Made by a program: the position numbers and the translations under genes. A stretch of DNA of 64,000 bases from assembly GCA_023055505.1 (NCBI GenBank), contig JALIRH010000038.1, positions 5,340,327 through 5,404,326 on the forward strand. The letters are read 5' to 3'. Below are positions 48,801 to 61,157 of this stretch, piece after piece (the first letter of the stretch is position 1; every line of letters begins with the position of its first letter). The stretch comes from Callipepla californica brunnescens. Its lineage: Eukaryota; Chordata; Aves; Galliformes; Odontophoridae. Under the pieces are notes generated by a model. The model had not been told where the DNA came from. It did not search any database and saw nothing but the letters and a program-made list of their open reading frames with translations.

Positions 48801-51800
48801 CAGGTGATTTGGACAGTTTAGGAAACTTAAGGTTATGTGGGATGAGTGCAGCCTTGTAACTAAATCATTTTTAAAAAAGGATTTTTTTTTCCTGTATCAC
48901 AGCGAGAATTTATATTATGCCCTAAAACAAATCAAATCCAGTGCATATGAAAAGCACCATGAAATGTGCTTAGAAGAGTCTTGCTGAGGCAGAGATATGT
49001 GCATATTTATGACACAGACAGCCATGGGCTGTACAAATGAAAGCTTTGCTTATAATCCAAATAACGTTTTTAACAGTATTTTCAGATAAGTCGGATGTGT
49101 GTTAAACTCTGATCAAAAGTATCAAATCTTTAGGCTCATTCAAAATGCGGATTGTCCATATGAAATGGGATGATTGCCTTAAACTAAAAACGCAGCAGAA
49201 ATATTAATAAAAATCGAGTAGAATCACTGGAACATTTCACTGCTTTCATTAACTTAAAAAAAAAGAAAAAAAGAAAAAAGAGGAAAAAGAAAAACAGGAA
49301 AAGAAAGCACACTTACTTCTTCTACCTCTTCCCCTTTGAAAATGTCTGAAGTGTCAGAGATTAGAGGAACAAAGATAATTTAGTTAATGGTCCTGTGGAG
49401 ACTGATTACACCTGGAAGAACAAGAATCTTGTAACTGTTTAAAAAATACATACATATTTTAACAAATCTTTGCTTTGAATTTCAAATTAGCAATCAAGAG
49501 TAAAAAATTTTGTTTACTGGTTGTTTCTTTGGTCTATGTCATGTCAACGTAGAGATGAGCAATTCTGTCTTCCTCAAAGACAATGTCAGGTAGCAGGGCT
49601 CCTTATGAAATTAGTCATGTAGGGTTTGATTCTCCCAAAACCTTACAAGATGCCTTTGGTGCTGAAGATTTTTTACTGAAACAAACTTTTTTCCAGTAAA
49701 GTGCTGTTGTTATGCTTGTTGCAAAATGTCAATTAACTGATGCTTGTCCTAACCTAAACTAAGACTCAAGTAAAAATACTCTTGTGTTTAAAACTTCCTA
49801 AATTCCATATTAGAGTTTGTACTGCACCTGGAGGCTGCAGTCAGCTTTCATTCAAAAGAAATAAGTATGGATGGAACACTTAACCTCAGAGTGACAGCTT
49901 TGTGGCTGCACCATGGGTTGTCATGTCCATAGGATGGACATATGACCTTAGACCTGTGTTCCTCAACCCAAAAGGTGACCCAGTATCTCCCATCCTTCAG
50001 AAGACTGTTTGATTCATTAGGCTAATGAGAAAAGGATATGTCTCTCTAGCCATTTCCTTTTGAGGCTAGGCCACATTCTTTGAATTCTGTGAATCCAAAA
50101 AATCATTTCTAAATTTAAGTACGGAAGTCCACATTCACATAACATTCACATGTTCTCAGTTGAATTTAGTGTCCATGGGCTCTTTGAATATTATTATTAC
50201 AACTCTAGAACACAGTGAATTATGGTTACCTCTCTTCACATTGTATTCTCAGCACACGCTTTTCACAGACCTCCTACATTAGAGGCAATCACCAGGACAT
50301 TTCTTATTCCATTTCTGCTATTCTACTCTATATCGCTGTATAACACCACAATTTTTTTTACACTATTTTCTTTTAAGTTTACAAAAAATAAGCAGGTGAA
50401 TAATTTCAATTTTGAATCAGACTCTTTGTAGCTTTAGCAGATTATATATCAGTTTAATATATACTTAAAAATGTCTGTGAGAATGTGTGTGGTGGGAAAT
50501 GCCCTAGTTCACTTTTAAAAATTCATGCATTTAAATTATTTTGACATATTCATGTATACACCTTTAACTAGTTTGGAAAGAGATTCAGCTAAATAAATGT
50601 AAACCCTTCTATGGAACTTTTATGTCAAGCTCATCAGTTAATTCACCCCAGTTGGAAAGTATTCTAATCTTCCACAGTCTGCAAGAGATCTACCAGTAAA
50701 TATCAGGCTGGAACACATATTTGACTTACCTTATCATGTAACCCTAGCTATTGAGCAAAGCTGGTAAAAGCTAGACAAATAGCTGCATCTAACTTAGAGA
50801 ATATATTGCCTCTAGGATTTCACACAGCGTTAACTACCTTTGTGTGAAAAAAAAACAACAAAAAACACAGCTGCCAGTGGTGAAAACAAAAACAATTTAA
50901 AGAACAGTTACCTCAATAACTCCTGCTTCTACTAAGGGAACAATTCCAAGCCTCTTTCCTAGCTAAAAAAATTTCTAGATGCAGATTAGGAAAAAAAAAA
51001 CAACAGAAGTAATCTCTTCAAGATGTTGTATCACCTTCCCACACCTCACCTTTCTTTTTTCTTTATTTTTTTCTCAGTAGAATAATTCAGGTTTGAAACA
51101 AATTCAGGAACTCATCTGTTCCAAATCCCAACTCAAAACAGAGCCAGTCTCCAAATTAGGTCTCACTTGCATTAGATTGCAATACATTATTACAACACTT
51201 AATGTTTTGATTCTGCCTGTGTTCATTTAAACATGTAACGATCTTGCATTTCTGATGATTTTCACTATTATCTATCCTGGGAAAATTATACAATTGCAAC
51301 TAGTAAAATTTCAAGAGAATAACTACTGAGAAACTTGCAAGTGTTTGTTGCTGCTTTTTTTTTATTATTATTATTTTATTTATCTTCCTCTGTATTAGAA
51401 AGCACATATAATTTGGCCATCTCAGAATCTTCCTCTCCATTTTATTTCAGACTATGCTATTATTATTCAATAGAATGTATTGTACTCAAGGAAAACAAGG
51501 AGAAAAGTGCAGAAGTAATTCCTCATTTACTTTCTAACAAGTGATTCTCTGTGCAGGTAGGCGGAATTATCTGCTAAAAAATGCATTAATTTTCACATGA
51601 GCTCAGTGTGTTTACCAAAATTCATTTTAAATTTATATTAAAGATAGGAATGCTTTAAAATTGCTGCCTAACAAATTATCCACGGACATATTCCAAATGG
51701 CTCACTTCTACATTCGCTGTCAGGAAATCTTTGCTAGAACAAAATTCACGGCTCATGACAGATGGGTTTCACCTTACTCACAGAATCCTTTAGAAAGAAT

Positions 51801-53156
51801 TCAGGTCATCAAAGACAGGTGATTTGTGAGTGTGAATCTATATGGTGCATAACAGTATTATGATAAACATCAGCCAATAATGTTAGTCACACACTCTAAG
51901 AGTCCATAAAAACAGACATATCATTGAGTTAATGTGTATATTTAAATGCAGTTGCTGTAATCAAAATATTAACCTTGGAAGGTATAATTTAGCTTTGAGC
52001 TTCAGGAAAGCTACAAGCTCTTCAGGTCTTCACATTTCTAAAATGCCACACTTAAGGCCTTCTTTTTTTTTTCTTTCATTCATGAGTTTTCTTCTTATGA
52101 AAGAACACACAAAACAGAAGTTGTATTTGCAGAAAATATAAATAGCACTGTGCAGCTACTTCTCTCCAGGGGAAGTATTTACTTACTATAACAGAGAACA
52201 TTTGTTCTTTTCTAGTAGTGAACGGTATTGGGGGAAATCCACCAATTTTGACAATAAAGCATCAAATAATTCCAGAAAAGAAAAAAAATCACAAATACAA
52301 AACAAAAATATTTTTGAGAAGTTATGAGCCAGGTGTTTTCCTCCATATCTATGAAAACAAATGAGAAAATATTTTTTTTACATACACTTCACACTTGCTT
52401 ATCTGTTTACCAAATAAGTAATATTCCTTCTGCAAATCAATCATAATCTGGTATTCCCAAAAGAAATGCTTTGACACAAACACAAACAAACACGTTTTTT
52501 TCTGAATGCCAAAACCGGTACTGAATGATTGCTAAACTCCTCTATATAAAATCCAGAGTTTTGTTTGTTACATTGTGAAAAGTCTGAAATGTGCTACCAA
52601 AGACCTAATTTTGTCCTCTTTTGGATAAGCAGAAAAATTGCTGTTAAAAGGATAAAAACAAAACAAAACCAACCAACCAAGAGTTAGAGGAGAAAAAACA
52701 TTCATCATACAGTTATTAAAAAAATTGGTCCTTTCTGTCATAAAATAACTTTCCCCCTGGAAATTTATTTCATTGTTATAAAGGTCGTTGTTTGTTTGAA
52801 TAAGGGGGAATAAACTGTGAGAAACAGTTTAAATAATGCAAATGAGAGAAGAAGTTGGCATGTTAATAAGGAAAGTGCAATTCTGACTATACAGAAACAG
52901 AAAAGTTCTCTAAATTATTTGCCATCACATGGTAATGGAGACTGACTGTACCAGAAACCCCCTAATATGTATATCCTTGCTATTGTCTAGTTTTCACGGA
53001 GTAATTTTTTTCCCAGTTTCACTGAAAAATAATACGCAAAGCAAGGTAGAAGTTGTTTTCTTTATTTTCCAGAGATATAAACTGCTCAACGACAGACAAC
53101 AGTTCTAGCTGAGGATAGAATTGAGGTCTGAATTATCTGAATCTCTCTTTGTTGAA
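45825..53156. other. Long unique AT-rich stretch, no gene seen
   Basis: About 7.3 kb without a recognised transposon or gene. Low-complexity patches include (AAAC)7 at 47251-47279, an A-rich purine run at about 49255-49305 and a (TTA)n patch near 51354-51383. A 10-bp tandem duplication (AGAAGGGACC) lies near 46300. An imperfectly AT-rich but structured patch near 48340-48480 could be conserved, but this cannot be judged from one sequence. Confidence 0.5.
47251..47279. repeat. (AAAC)n microsatellite
   Basis: Seven copies of AAAC, perfect. Confidence 0.92.
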
Positions 53157-53193
53157 TATAGAATCATAGAATGGTTTGGGTTAGAAGATGATC
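53157..53193 (-). mobile_element. Minimal CR1 3' tail fused to mariner element
   Basis: ATAGAATCATAGAATGGTTT then GGGTTAGAAGATGATCTG is the extreme 3' end of a CR1 in reverse orientation, only about 37 bp. It directly adjoins the mariner-derived sequence, at the position where the second terminal repeat should be. It is either an extremely 5'-truncated CR1 insertion or a chimera formed during reverse transcription. Confidence 0.8.
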
Positions 53194-53683
53194 TGTCAGG
53201 TACAAAACAATGTTTTTCAATATAGTCACCACCATTAGCTTTGCCTTTTTTTTTTTTTTTTCCAGCAACAAAGGGCCTGAAAATCACTGTAATAAAAATT
53301 TGCACTAGTGGAGGTGACCCACTGTTGCTGTCACCACTGCTGAAATGCACCACCCACCACTTGACAGCACGCACATCTACTGTTTGGTCTCCATAAATGT
53401 TCATCAAGCATTGATGAATGTCAATAGGTACAATTTTTTCCACATGGAAGAATTCAGTGACACACTTTTGCTCCATATGCTCTTCCATGTCAGACATCAC
53501 TTTGTCAGACTGCTCCTCTGCTGCCATCTGTTGCATGGCAGCTGCCATCTGTTGCATGGCAACAAAATATAATGGCATATTGGCAGAAAGGCTTAACCTC
53601 TGCTGTCACACCACCAACTTTCACTTCTGATGTCATGGGGCAAGATAATAAAATAGGAGGCATTACTTTCAGAGTAGCCCTCA
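53194..53683 (-). mobile_element. Mariner-derived element with transposase N-terminal remnant
   Basis: The right end (AATAGGAGGCATTACTTTC near 53653, closing next to a TA at 53684-53685) matches the mariner end seen at 25.8 and 37.2 kb. On the minus strand a 157-codon frame from 53578 to 53105 includes a helix-turn-helix-like segment (about residues 36-75). It contains EKIVPIDIHQCLMNIYGDQ, followed by TVDVRAVKWWVVHFSSG, typical of the DNA-binding N-terminus of mariner/Tc1 transposases. The DDE/D catalytic domain is absent. The frame continues through a lysine run (A-tract), the CR1 tail and flanking DNA, so the protein would be a meaningless fusion. A perfect 21-bp tandem duplication at 53520-53561 adds a seven-residue repeat. 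The element is non-autonomous and inactive. Confidence 0.8.
53520..53561. repeat. Perfect 21-bp tandem duplication inside mariner copy
   Basis: The 21-mer beginning GCTGCCATCTG and ending TTGCATGGCA occurs twice head-to-tail without mismatch. Because 21 is divisible by three, the transposase frame on the minus strand stays open and gains seven residues (MQQMAAA type). Confidence 0.95.
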
Positions 53684-54934
53684 TATATTGCTTGTTTCCA
53701 TGGGTGTTTCCATCAATCCAGTATGATGAACTGAAAAGGAACAGATAATTAAGTCACTGACAGATAACTGCAGGGGAAACAAAGGAGGGAAATAAAAAGT
53801 CATGCACAGTTCGTGCCTTATGCTGTTGATGAACTTTTATCAAGATATCCACTGCCTTCAGTGTTAATGATATTATATACAAAAGTAGTACCATGCTCAT
53901 AGTCATCTGAGTATATAGCATGTGTAGACTGTCAGGAACAGTGTAAGCAATGAAAACTTCAGGGGCAGCTGAAACTCTCACCTAAAAAGGAGCATCTTCA
54001 TACCACATTAAATTTACTAATTACTGGCTAATCCTGTAGAAAAGAGCAGATATTGTCTCATATTATGCCAACCATTTTTGTGTCAGTGCTTTAGGCAGTT
54101 CAAACATCTATCTTTATGCAACAAATTTAAATCTCTCATCAACGTAATTAATTGAATCTGGACATTAAGCTGCTGAATCATGAACCACTATAAAGTACCC
54201 AAGGGTATATCTGTATCAGTAAGTAGTCCCAACATAAAGGGGCAGGTTTGTAAAGTGAAACAGCGTGTGATGAGCAAGCATTTCAGTTTTCTAACCTGTT
54301 TCCATTCATATTTGAGGTTAGATACACTTATTGAAGCCATGTTCTCTTTAAGTGTAGTCAAAAATGAAACAGGTACATGTACTCTGGGATACCTTCACTA
54401 CATAAACCAAAATACAGTAGTAGGTGGACATGACCAGAAGACACAATCCAAAGTTACATTATTATCTAAACTAAGATTCTGATATAGATTCACCCTAAAA
54501 TGGTCAGGAGTGGAAGACAGTACAATGGGAAACTTCCTGAAATAATGTCTGAAGCACAGATGGGATATCCTAGAGTATCTCAAAGGGCATGGAATGTTAT
54601 GACTGGTCACTCTCCAGCTTCACCTGCTGTCTTTAGACATGTAAACGTTTCTGTCTTACTGTAAACGTCTACTTGTGACCAATAGCATTTAAACTTCTGC
54701 TGTAGACAATGGAGATCGACTGTTAATACAAATTGCTGAGCCATTCAGCTCATCCTAACATCGTCACCTGTATTTGACTTCACCTATCCAGACATGACTA
54801 ATTATTGAAAAGACCTCAGGTAATTTACTCAGAAGGTCTCTGCTTCTGTTTTAAATGTGCAACCTTGAACTTCTTTCCCATAAGGACGTGGGATCCCAGT
54901 GAATCCTGCAAGCTGGTTAAGTGCTGATGTTGCA
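53684..54934. other. Unique sequence, no gene seen
   Basis: No repeat family recognised. A forward frame of 100 codons at 54180-54482 shows no recognisable motif. Confidence 0.5.
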
Positions 54935-55016
54935 ATATCACAGAATCCAAGGGTTGGAAGAAAGCTCTGATTATCATCAAGTCCAACCCCACTGTTCCCT
55001 AGAGTAGGTTGCAAAG
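54935..55016 (-). mobile_element. Short CR1 3' remnant, minus strand
   Basis: About 80 bp of CR1 3' end in reverse orientation. ATATCACAGAATCCAAGGGT (tail) is followed by TTGGAAGAAAGCTCTG and CATCAAGTCCAACCCCACTG. It is too short and diverged for subfamily assignment. Confidence 0.82.
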
Positions 55017-58000
55017 GAAAGTGTCATACAGTTTCATACACTGAATCTCTCCTCAATGGGTTGACTGTGTCTGAGTGGTGATACAACAGGAGAGAGACGG
55101 CAATTGTCATTAAAATGATTTCTGTATGAAAGTCTCATTACTTCAAAATTCCAAGTCTCTTCTCGAGTTTGAAAAGGCTGAACTTAAGCTCCTTATAAAT
55201 CACTTTATTTTGACTGGAAAGGTGCATTTCATCAGGCATTGGAAAATTTCTGTAATGCTTGGAACAAAAATTATATACACAAAAGCTCAATCTCACTATG
55301 AAAATGATAAATCAAATTGGTGGTGCTTTCTTGTCCTCAGTTCAGATAATTTTGGTGACATTCCAAGTCATAATATGCATACGTAAGACTGTATTTTTTC
55401 TACTGCTCATGGGATATGTAACTCATGCACTCTAGCTCATATATTAAAATAATAATAGCATTTAGATGACTTCAGACGGTCAACCTTTGTGTAGCGAAGG
55501 GTTATCTTCTTTATTTTCCTATAAAGAGTCGATAACAAAGTTGCATAGGTTAAAATGTATATGACATGTCTTCTTAAAACTGTGTGATTGGCATTTTGCA
55601 ATTTCTGTTATAGGTTATTAAAAAGGTTGGCAAAGATATATTGAGTGTTTTACTGTAATATTTCCTATTTCCTCTTTTTTTCACCATGAAAATACCTTAA
55701 GGAGTCTCTTCTTCCTTTATACTGGCATTTCTTTTGTTAACCAGACTGTTCAAGAGTCTGTGTGTTACAGCTTCTTTACCGTTATTTTCTCTCTGGTTTT
55801 GAGTACTCCACCTATTTTGTTGCCTAGCACCAGGTGGTACAATTTGGCTTACCAGGCTTTTCCCTAGCATTAATTTGCTTTTTCAGTTTCTGCTTTTCAG
55901 GTCTCTTTTCTCCTCTTTGCTAATCTTTAGTCTTCTCTCCTAGTTTGATTAGTTGCTTTTCACCAGACTTGACTCTCTCACTACGAAGTTCACTTTTCCC
56001 TTTCTAAAGCATTGTGTTGTCCTTTTGTTCCATGTGAAATGACTCCCTGGCTAACAACTGTGAAATGGTAAACTTTCCAGTTTGACTCTTATCTCCATAT
56101 CTCTGTGTAGGTATCATCTTAATCGTGCCCATCTATCCATGTCCTTGCTTCTTTCAAACCTGTACTTGTACTTTCAGGCATCAAGTCTTGCTCACTGACA
56201 TAATGGATTTCTCTTTCTCTGCCAGTCCACTTTCAGATGAAAAGTTTGGATTCTTTCTCTATTTTCTGCCAAGAGCTAATCTTTATTGCCTCCATTTTCC
56301 AGAGCCTTAGCTTCAAAGTTCTACTTAACATTGCCAGTATTTTTGTTAGTTGCCAAATACATATTAAATCCCTCAGAACCATGATACTTTGTTGAATTCT
56401 GTTCTTCTCCCTCTCTTGTCTCTCAAGTATTCTTTCTCTCCTTCTCTTTCACATAACTTTCTATTCTGCGCATTTTGTTAACAATAGCACATTTTTTAAT
56501 CTCTTCCTTGGGACCTTTTGTTCTTTGGTTCCTCGTGGATCCAGTAGAAGTAAAGAAAATGACCTTTTTTTTCTAATCCATTTTGACTGGTTCCTCGTCA
56601 GACTTTACTTCTGAAATATTCTACCATATGTCTCTTCCATGCTGGTGATTTGTTCATTTATTGTGTGTTCTATAGGAAATGTATATTTTAAGAATCAGGT
56701 TATTGAAAAGCTGCCAATCTCGTTTCAAGTAACTCAATAGCCTTGACAACAACGAAGATAGTTTAATTCTACTTTCCTCCTTTTCATCTGAAGATCCAAA
56801 GTGGATTGAAACCACGTGTGAGATGTCATGTCTAGCTTCACAGGAGATTGATGATCTTTATTTTTGAAATCCTAAGCATATCAAGTGCTTCCTTAGCAAT
56901 GTGAAATCAAAAGAAAGCCACTAAATCACTTCCAGTGGGTTTTGGATAAGAATTTATCTGAATTCTGACATAGACTCTGGTTGCCAGCATTTTTGTTCGC
57001 TGCCAAAGACATTCATTCTCTCATAAACTTACCTTCATACTTAGTTTTTTGTGTGTTTTTTTTTCTTTTTTTGTTTTGTTTTGGTTTTATTCTGCATTCA
57101 GAATCATCATTTCAGAACTTCTAAAAAAGGCTATGGAAAATGTTGACTTCGCTTTTTAAGAACAATTTGATTACAAATAAGTTTTCCCTAAAGAAACATT
57201 TTGCTATCAAATATAAAAGAAAATTATATGTATCTTTCATAAGCAAACCCACACTAAAAGTATTATTTCATTCAGTCACGCAACATACAGAGTCATCTAA
57301 TCAATAGTTTCCAAGAAACATAACTTTGAATATCATGGAAACAAACAGGCATAAATCTACTGAGGTATCTGTGACTACAGTAGAATCCAATCTGAAGAGA
57401 AGAAATAAAACAATCAGATTAATCTAACGTAATACAGATACTTGCAAAATAGATATTTTTTTAGACTTTCTCCTAGCACAATCTTTTTTTTTGTTTGTTT
57501 GTTTTGTTTTTTTTGTCTTTTACCCCTCATCTCAATTTAAGTGTTCTGAAAAATTTAGTTAATATCTTTCTCTTCCTGTTTCTCCCTATTTTTCTCTGCC
57601 TCCCTCACAGGGCTGTCTGGAGTATTTGTTGCCATAGCTTCAGAACTCAATGTGCTGTATTTTTCCTCTATTCACAGCTTTTTCAGCATGTCCCTGGCAT
57701 GCTCTCATTGGTGCTTGTTGATTATCTGATTATGAATAGTCACCTCAAAGCTAAATATGCATTAACAAAAGTGCTGATGAGTTACCAGAATCTTCTTTCA
57801 TTCTGATACTGTTCTCAATTTTTCATCTGTTGCCAGCAGTTTTCCTAATTTACAGCTTCCCCAGGTTCTTTGTTATCTATTTCTATAAGAGTTTCCAGTG
57901 GAGAACTAGAAATCTGCTCTTTTCCTGTTAGACCTGTCTGTATATATGGAGATCATTTCACTGATCAGTCACAAAATTTCTGAGATATCTAAGTTTTTAT

Positions 58001-59425
58001 AATATGTATAACATTACCTAGTTTAACTACATAAAAACATGTTGTAATAAGTAAAATTAACTATCGAGGAGAAGGTGAAGTTGGTAAATATTTGTTCTAC
58101 AGAAAGGATAATGGAAAATTGTGGATATTCTATTTCTAGTTTTCTAGGCTTCCAAGCGCTTATGAAAACTCACTTTGGGAAGTGCAAGTGTGCAGCTACT
58201 TATTTTCTTCTTGTTCAGAGCATGACCGTAAAAGTTGTATTCTGTGATAAAGATACGAAAGTGTTCTACTTCCAATATCTTTAATATCTTTTAATGCTTC
58301 AATATTTATTCTTTTCAATGATCGCTTTGCATACTTTGTCTGTTCCTGTCTTTCAATTTTACTATTTCAAAGAACACACAGAATATGCAATATTTTGGAA
58401 ATAAATGACAAGGGAGAGGGGTAATTGGAAAAATTAAATAGCTCATGCTCATGAGCTCCTATCTTGATATGACATCTGGATAAGCAGCTGTGAATCTTTG
58501 ATGCATAAGCAGAGAAACACTGAAGAGTAGAAGAAAACTGGTAAACAACAATACAAAATCTACTATTATACTATATAGAAGCATACTGTCCAATTTTTAT
58601 TTTTTATTTTTAAGAGAGAAGGAAAGAGGAAGAGAGGAAAAAGGGAAGAAACACAGTAAAAAGGATTCAGAAAAAAATATTAGAAATAAAGAAAACATGT
58701 TTTCAATCAGCTATTAGAATTCCTTTTTGTTAAATTACCTGAACAAAAAATAATAAAAAAAAAAAGAGAGAGAGAAGAAAAAAAGGTAATTTTGATTATT
58801 CTCAGTAAAATGCTGATTTGATCATAGTACGTGCTGACAACCTAATGGAACACAGAAGGTTCTGGGAGACCTGGGGCGAACAATGAGGTTATGATTCTCT
58901 CTGTATTAAGATATCTTGCAGTATAGTAATTTTGGATCTCCTCAAAAGAAGGAGCCTGCAGCAAACTATTTTAAAGCACTAGTACTGGTTAAGGTATGAG
59001 GGCATAGATAATAGTATGTGAGTACGTCCTAGTAAGTCAAAATGAAACCCTTCAGGTATCTTGTTGATAACGATCAGTTGCACACACAAAACAGATTTCT
59101 TGTAGTAAAGGATTGTGATGATGGAAAACACAAGAGAAATAACAATGCCTAATGTTTGGAAGGGGAACCATTATACAACCAATATTAAGGAAAATATCCA
59201 TTAAAACAATTGCATAGGATTTTGGTGGTCTACTGACTTGATACCTTGGATTAAATATTATTTAAAGCTTTCTCTATATCAGCCATATGATATTGAGTTA
59301 ATCTAGGCATCACTGATAAAATTCCATATTAGCGTGTACTTTGTTAGTAACTCAGAAATGTGCATAAAGATCTCTTTGGTTACAGAAGACTATGAAAAAG
59401 AAAAAGGAGTGGAAAAGAAATGAGA
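55017..59425. other. Unique sequence with pyrimidine-rich strand bias, no gene seen
   Basis: No transposon or gene recognised. From about 55640 to 56640, and again around 57480-57850, the plus strand is conspicuously rich in T and C. Purine-rich patches lie near 58610-58650 and 58750-58786. A forward frame of 103 codons at 57495-57806 is T-rich and hydrophobic and is treated as chance. Confidence 0.5.
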
Positions 59426-59608
59426 GAAGGGAAGGGAAGGGAAGGGAAGGGAAGGGAAGGGAAGGGAAGGGAAGGGAAGGGAAGGGAAGGGAAGGGAAGG
59501 GAAGGGAAGGGAAGGGAAGGGAAGGGAAGGGAAGGGAAGGGAAGGGAAGGGAAGGGAAGGGAAGGGAAGGGAAGGGAAGGGAAGGGAAGGGAAGGGAAGG
59601 GAAGGGAA
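59426..59608. repeat. Perfect (GAAGG)n tract, about 36.6 copies
   Basis: 183 bp of uninterrupted GAAGG with no visible mismatch. The plus strand is pure purine, so the tract could adopt triplex (H-DNA) structure. Because five and three are coprime, every frame is open on both strands and encodes five-residue repeats (EGKGR-type on plus, PSLPF-type on minus). These 80-95 codon frames are artefacts of the repeat. Confidence 0.99.
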
Positions 59609-61157
59609 AGCCTGATACAGACTGGCAGAACCACTGAAAAACTGTTTATCTTACAAAAAATATTTTTAAATTTTCTTGAAAATTCAGTGATACATTACAA
59701 GTAGGAGTAAGACAGCCTCATCAATTTTGAGAAAGACTGCACTCACAAATGGGATAACAGAAGTTCCTCTGGGCATGACAAAGGCAGTATTTACAGAGTC
59801 CTTGGAAACCCTTCCATTCCTTTAGCCTGCTAATATTTCTGCCAACTTCAAGAGGCCTCTGATTGTCTAAGGTTCTGCAGTTCTTAGGCACTGTTGAAAT
59901 GATTTGCTCAGACTCCCTTCTGGCCAGTTCTTGAGCAGTAGTGATCAATCTCAATTGAATTCCTGGTACCATGTCACAGTAAACTGATTAAACTCTCCCT
60001 GAAGAAATCACAGATGTTATTGGGCTTAATGATATCATCCACTACTTTAAATTACAAGGGAGATTATATTTGTCTTTCAGAGAAAACATTTTAATCTTAA
60101 AACTCAGCAAAAATTGTTCCAATCTTCTATGGTAATCTTTGTAGACAGTTACAAATAATAAATTGGCTCTCAGAATTGTCATGTAAGACAAAACTCCGCC
60201 ATTATGGTACTGATATGTAAGATGTTTCTGTTTCACTATTTTCTAACTGCTTATGGACACATAATCCTTGTTTTTCAGGTAGCAAGCACAGAGATAACAT
60301 CAGCTTCATTAGAGAATCCTGAGCTACTCACTGAAAGACTATATCAACCCACTTCTGCCATGACTCAAGGAGATAACTGATATCCTAGCCTGGAAAAATC
60401 CCACTGACTGCTAAATTTCTAGGAGAGATTTCCAAGTAAGTTATTACAATTTTATAGCCTATGCTCTGAAATCCAGACTTTAGTTCGTTTGTAATTTCAA
60501 AATATTTTATTGCAAGAAATAATGACTTAATTTAAGCCCATAAATGTTCTACACAGAAACGTGGAAAATTAGAGTTGACACATGCACATAGATTACATGC
60601 AATGTAATTCCTTCAAGTCTCTCATGAAATTAGTTATGTTCATTTATGCTGAGTTCTGATTTCCTAACACTGCCTTGTTGCTCAAAATGCAATTGAATAG
60701 ATCAAGCAAGGAAAATGCTCATGATCTCCAATCACAAAATAGATAAATGCTACCAGCTATCTTTAATGGGGGGAAAAAAGTACACTGGCATTTTACAGTA
60801 AATAATCATTTAGTTGATTAAATTATACTGAGGTAAGTTTGATTTATAAGAACAGATTATAGGTCTAACTGACCTGTGCTAAGATCACTTCTAGGAAAAA
60901 GAGGGAAAATAGGCCTCCAGTGTTATCTAATAAATGTGTGTAATTTAGAGAACACGTATTCAAGCAGATTTTCCCTACATTTGCAGTATGCTCTCATTCT
61001 TCTCAGGGTGAAGAGGCACTGAAGAGAGCATACTGGTGTCATCTTTACATTGTACTTCATCACTTGTCCAGGAATGGATGCCTTGACTCCCTTTTTCAAG
61101 GGCACTTTCCATACCATCTTTATTTTAAGAATAGTTTCACGAGGTATGTTGGAAAAC
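59609..61157. other. Unique sequence, no gene seen
   Basis: A minus-strand frame of 83 codons at 59721-59972 is rich in cysteines near its C-terminus but matches nothing I recognise. No repeat family seen. Confidence 0.5.

Noticed and set aside
59426..59608. Regular repeats resembling a CRISPR array
   Set aside because: There are no spacers; it is a simple pentanucleotide microsatellite in a bird genome.
59380..59704. Open frames of 81-94 codons on both strands
   Set aside because: They are the unavoidable result of a perfect 5-bp repeat without stop codons and not genes.
59721..59972. 83-codon minus-strand frame with clustered cysteines, considered as a retroviral zinc knuckle
   Set aside because: The cysteine/histidine spacing does not fit the CCHC knuckle and there is no neighbouring retroviral sequence.
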